Positions 61,029 to 64,000 of a stretch of 64,000 bases of DNA are shown piece by piece. Every line of letters starts with the position of its first letter. Positions within the stretch are counted from its first letter, which is position 1. This stretch comes from Planctobacterium sp965279005 (GTDB taxonomy: Bacteria > Pseudomonadota > Gammaproteobacteria > Enterobacterales > Alteromonadaceae). Below the pieces are notes generated by a model. It saw only the letters and a program-made list of their open reading frames with translations, was not told the origin of the DNA and made no database searches. The stretch lies in contig CBDIHK010000030.1 of assembly GCA_965279005.1 (NCBI GenBank), positions 434,001-498,000 of the forward strand, in the 5' to 3' direction. The position numbers and the translations under genes were made by a program.

Positions 61029-63620
61029 ATGAAACTTAACAAGACACTTTGCGCACTGGCTATTGCCGGTGTGTTGGCGGGGCACAGCGCTGTGGCTGGA
61101 ACCGTTATAGGTACCGTTACCGATGAAAATGGCACGCCAGTAGCCGGCGCTAGGGTAACCGTAGAAGGCTCAATTCAATCCGCCATTACCGACGCCAATG
61201 GCCAATACCGCTTGGTTGATGTTGATGGTGAGCATTTGCACATTCATGTCTATTCAGCTGGACACATCCACGGTGACCGCGACTTTGACAATGTTGAGGG
61301 CACTATAACCGTCGATTTTGTATTAAACACCACCAACATAGAAAACGTGGTGGTCTATGCGCACGCACTAGAAACTTCGGTTTTAGAATCCATTTCCCCG
61401 GTTTCGGTACTGAACAAAGCAGAACTGCGCCGCAAACAAGCTCCTACCATTGGTGAAGTGCTAAGTACTACCCCAGGTGTGCACTCTAGTTCCTTCGGCC
61501 CGGTAGCGGGGAGCCCCATTATCCGCGGAACCGACGGACCAAGGGTTAAAATCGTGCAAAACGGCCTAGATGTATCTGATGTGTCCCGTGTCGGTCCTGA
61601 CCATAACATCGCCAGCGACGCCTCTTCTGCAACCCAAATTGAGGTATTGCGCGGTCCTGCCACCTTAGAATACGGCAGTGGTGCTATCGGCGGTGTAGTT
61701 AATATCGTTGATAACCGCATTCCAGAAATCCTACCCACTGAATTGTCGGGTGAAGTAGAGCTTCGCTATGAAAGTGTCAGTGAAGAAAAGTTTGCTAAAA
61801 TCGACCTAACTGGTGCGGCTGGCAATTGGGCTTATCACCTAGATGCGTTTGACCGAAATACCGAAGATTATGATATCCCTGGCTTTGCAGAAGCCGAGCC
61901 TGAAGAAGATGCAGAATCTGGGACCTTGGAAGGCTCGTCAATTGATACTGACAACTTGACTGTAGGCTTGTCTTACATTGGTGAAAGTGGCTTTTTTGGT
62001 GTGTCAGCACAGCAGCTGAACAACTTCTACGGTGTTCCAGGGCATAGCCATAACCACGGCCATGATGATGAGCACGAAGACGACCATGATGATCACGATG
62101 ACGACCACGGCGACGAAGAAGAATCAGTCAACCTGGATGTCGATATGCGCCGTTATCAGTGGGCGGGTGAGTTGTATAGCCCGTTTGAAGGTGTTGCCTC
62201 TATTCGCTATACCGGTGCCTACACCGACTATGAGCACCAAGAATTAGAAGGTGACGCATTTGGTACCATTTTCGAGAATGAAACAACTGAACATAAATTG
62301 ACCTTAGCCCACGAAGAACTTAATGGTTGGCATGGGGTTATCGGTTTAGATATTGCCAATACCGATTATTCGGCAGAAGGTGAAGAAGCCTTTACGCCGC
62401 CAAGTGAAACCGATAGCGTGGCGCTATACCTCATTGAGGAAAAGCGTTTCGGCGATGTACTGATACAGCTAGGTGCCCGCGTTGAATCCACAGATTTAAG
62501 CGCGGATGACGTGGAAATCGATCTTTTGGTGATGCACGACGACGAGCACCATGACGACGATGACCATCACGATGACGATGATGATCACCATGATGACGAT
62601 GATGATCATGATGATGACGATCACCACGATGATGATGATCACCATGATGACGATGACCACCACGATGAGCATGAAATCGTAAATTTTGACATCCAGGATT
62701 ACGACTTTACCTCTGTGTCATTGTCAGCCGGTGCCACTTGGGACTTCCAGCCGGGCCAATCTTTGTCATTCTCCTTGTCGCGTTCCGAACGCGCACCTAG
62801 CCACCAGGAAATGTTTTCCGCTGGCCAGCACATCGCTACTGAAACCTTCGAGCTGGGTTTGTTGTTTGACCTAGATGAAGATGGCGAAGTCATTATGAAG
62901 TCGACGGCACCACAGGAAGAGATAAGCAACAACCTAGATATCACCTGGCGTAAGTTTGATGGCGATTGGGGCTTTACCGTGTCTGCCTTCTATAACCAAG
63001 TGGACGACTACATCTACCAAGACAACACGGGTTTGTTCGCCGATAGCGACCATGTCCATGGCGAAGAAGACGAGCACCATGATGAGGATCATGCCGATGA
63101 AGCGCATGACGACGACCATCACGATGATGACCACCATGACGAAGATGAACATGGCCATTCTGATGAAGAAGGTACGCCAATTTTGATTTTCCGCCAAAAT
63201 GATGCTGATTTGTACGGTATCGAAGCGCAGGGACATGTCCAGCTAAACCACATGTGGCGCTTGGATTTGTTCGCTGACTTTATCAGGGCAAAATTGGACG
63301 ATGAAGATTTACCGCGTATCCCGCCGCTGCGTTTAGGCGCTGAATTCAGCTTTGAACATAAAAACTGGTACGGTGACCTTGGTTTCACCTGGTATGAAGA
63401 CCAAACCCGGGTTGCCCAGTTTGAAACGGAAACCGAAGGTTATACCCTGGTCAACGCTAGCTTAAACTACAGCTATGAAATGAATGGCATGGACATGGTA
63501 TTCTTTTTGAAGGGCAAGAACCTAACCGATGAAGAAGCACGTGTGCATACCTCTTTCATTAAAAACCAAGCACCATTGGCTGGCAGGAGCATTGCTTTAG
63601 GTGTAAGGGCGAGCTTCTAA
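61029..63620 (+). CDS. Zinc-type TonB-dependent receptor (ZnuD-like) with His/Asp-rich loops
   Basis: An 863-residue outer-membrane receptor. ATG at 61029 (MKLNKTLCALAIAG) begins a signal peptide; the frame opens 45 bases earlier without reason. A carboxypeptidase-regulatory-like domain (GTVIGTVTDENGTPVAGARV) comes first, then the plug (VSVLNKAELRRKQAPTIGEV, IIRGTDGPRV, VLRGPATLEYGSGAIGGVVN) and a barrel. Three loops are almost pure His/Asp/Glu (DNA about 62041-62122, 62535-62675 and 63054-63172). ZnuD-type receptors bring zinc across the outer membrane with His-rich loops, and the Zur-like operators upstream agree. TonB energy would come from a system like that at 1510-7089. Confidence 0.9.
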   Translation: MKLNKTLCALAIAGVLAGHSAVAGTVIGTVTDENGTPVAGARVTVEGSIQSAITDANGQYRLVDVDGEHLHIHVYSAGHIHGDRDFDNVEGTITVDFVLNTTNIENVVVYAHALETSVLESISPVSVLNKAELRRKQAPTIGEVLSTTPGVHSSSFGPVAGSPIIRGTDGPRVKIVQNGLDVSDVSRVGPDHNIASDASSATQIEVLRGPATLEYGSGAIGGVVNIVDNRIPEILPTELSGEVELRYESVSEEKFAKIDLTGAAGNWAYHLDAFDRNTEDYDIPGFAEAEPEEDAESGTLEGSSIDTDNLTVGLSYIGESGFFGVSAQQLNNFYGVPGHSHNHGHDDEHEDDHDDHDDDHGDEEESVNLDVDMRRYQWAGELYSPFEGVASIRYTGAYTDYEHQELEGDAFGTIFENETTEHKLTLAHEELNGWHGVIGLDIANTDYSAEGEEAFTPPSETDSVALYLIEEKRFGDVLIQLGARVESTDLSADDVEIDLLVMHDDEHHDDDDHHDDDDDHHDDDDDHDDDDHHDDDDHHDDDDHHDEHEIVNFDIQDYDFTSVSLSAGATWDFQPGQSLSFSLSRSERAPSHQEMFSAGQHIATETFELGLLFDLDEDGEVIMKSTAPQEEISNNLDITWRKFDGDWGFTVSAFYNQVDDYIYQDNTGLFADSDHVHGEEDEHHDEDHADEAHDDDHHDDDHHDEDEHGHSDEEGTPILIFRQNDADLYGIEAQGHVQLNHMWRLDLFADFIRAKLDDEDLPRIPPLRLGAEFSFEHKNWYGDLGFTWYEDQTRVAQFETETEGYTLVNASLNYSYEMNGMDMVFFLKGKNLTDEEARVHTSFIKNQAPLAGRSIALGVRASF
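62535..62675 (+). repeat. His/Asp codon repeat in a receptor loop
   Basis: About 47 codons of CAC/CAT and GAC/GAT in a near-periodic HHDDDD pattern. It encodes a probable metal-binding extracellular loop and is likely prone to length change by slippage. Confidence 0.8.
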
Positions 63621-63648
63621 GCTTTTTCCAGCTTGCTTAAATTAAAAA

Positions 63649-63670
63649 GGGAGCCTCGGCTCCCTTTTTT
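63649..63670 (+). terminator. Intrinsic terminator after the zinc receptor gene
   Basis: GGGAGCC (63649-63655) pairs with GGCTCCC (63658-63664), loop of two, followed by six T and preceded by five A, so it may work in both directions. Confidence 0.92.
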
Positions 63671-64000
63671 GTTTGCCCAGCGAAGCTGGCAAACCCGTCA
63701 GGTTGAAAGAAACCTGAATCACCCCGACTGAGGGGAAGATAATCCGAATCGCAAGGGCGTCACTGGCCAACGGTGGGGTCTGAAGGAAGCGATAGGAAGT
63801 TAACGGTACACAACGCAAGTGAACCTGCTTCGGCAGTTCAGGTGGGTAAGCGTGCAAAATAGCGCAATGCCCAATACTCAGTCAGACCTGTGCTGTGTTT
63901 GAGGGTGGGATCGTTAACAGGGAACCAGTGCAGTAACTGGGGAAGCCTGGCACGGTATCCAATGATGTTGGTTGGACATATTTGCACAAGAGGAGACTCA
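63671..64000 (+). mobile_element. Probable 5' part of a group II intron (runs off the window)
   Basis: From directly after the terminator T-run the sequence is rich in short stem-loops (GTTTG..CCAGC-GAA-GCTGG-CAAAC; CAGGTT-GAAAG-AAACCTG) and carries stretches such as CGCAAGTGAACCTGCTTCGG and CCAACGGTGGGGTCTGA that I recall from domain I of bacterial group II introns. No gene is seen. Insertion right after an intrinsic terminator is the habit of group IIC introns. The 5' end is not a textbook GTGCG, and the reverse transcriptase gene would lie outside the window. Confidence 0.5.

Noticed and set aside
62956..63236. Frames on both strands in the His/Asp-rich receptor region
   Set aside because: They are by-products of GAT/CAC repeats; the translations are monotonous Met/Thr or Val/Met runs.

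Overview
The window looks like chromosomal DNA of a marine gammaproteobacterium, probably of the Alteromonadales. That is an inference from gene content: a TtpC/ExbB/ExbD/TonB2 energiser operon, several TonB-dependent receptors, large secreted M1, M14, S41 and M12B peptidases, a receptor plus YfiR-histidine-kinase pair, and a second SecDF set preceded by a VemP-like export-monitoring peptide. No rRNA, tRNA or CRISPR array was seen.

Layout. 1-1369: 3' part of a GGDEF-EAL gene cut by the window edge. 1510-7089: six-gene DUF3450/TtpC/ExbB/ExbD/TonB/TPR operon. 7246-9292 (minus): a prfH-rtcB2 RNA/ribosome repair operon whose rtcB2 is split by a 260-bp MITE-like insertion. 9607-13035 (minus): vemP-like gene, secD (frameshifted near its end) and secF. 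13253-15127: a fatty acid desaturase divergent from an ArsR/SdpR-like regulator and a miniature FliF-like membrane protein. 15496-23590: a periplasmic solute-binding protein, M14 and M1 metallopeptidases, a DUF6702 protein and a diheme cytochrome c fused to rhodanese. 23606-27864: a LysR/NmrA-like divergent pair, an intact IS1634-type element with direct repeats, a small unknown gene and a scrap of a second NmrA-like gene. 27993-31876 (minus): a SASA-domain esterase and a lipoprotein 5'-nucleotidase. 32138-36959 (minus): a lipid locus with wax ester synthase/DGAT, iron alcohol dehydrogenase and two-domain fatty acyl reductase. 37516-41557: TonB-dependent receptor plus YfiR-type sensor kinase. 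41842-45834: ABC-F ATPase, AraC regulator, DUF1772 protein and NmrA-like protein. 45960-47522: an IS66-type element with 8-bp direct repeats. 47646-59455: GNAT acetyltransferase, tricorn-like protease, PilZ protein, NadD-like enzyme, periplasmic binding protein and a secreted M12B protease with FG-GAP-like repeats. 59516-60832: an alpha/beta hydrolase divergent from a MerR regulator. 61029-63620: a zinc-type TonB-dependent receptor with His/Asp-rich loops behind two Zur-box-like sites. 63671-64000: probable 5' part of a group II intron just after that receptor's terminator.

Most noteworthy: (i) the VemP-like arrest peptide in front of secDF, outside the Vibrio setting where VemP was described, with stem-loops before secD and a frameshift in secD; (ii) rtcB2 interrupted by a small inverted-repeat element while prfH stays intact; (iii) an ArsR-linked protein that keeps only the membrane helices and first ring-building domain of FliF; (iv) a zinc-receptor gene with readable Zur operators; (v) a MerR-type promoter with a 20-bp spacer in front of the hydrolase gene.
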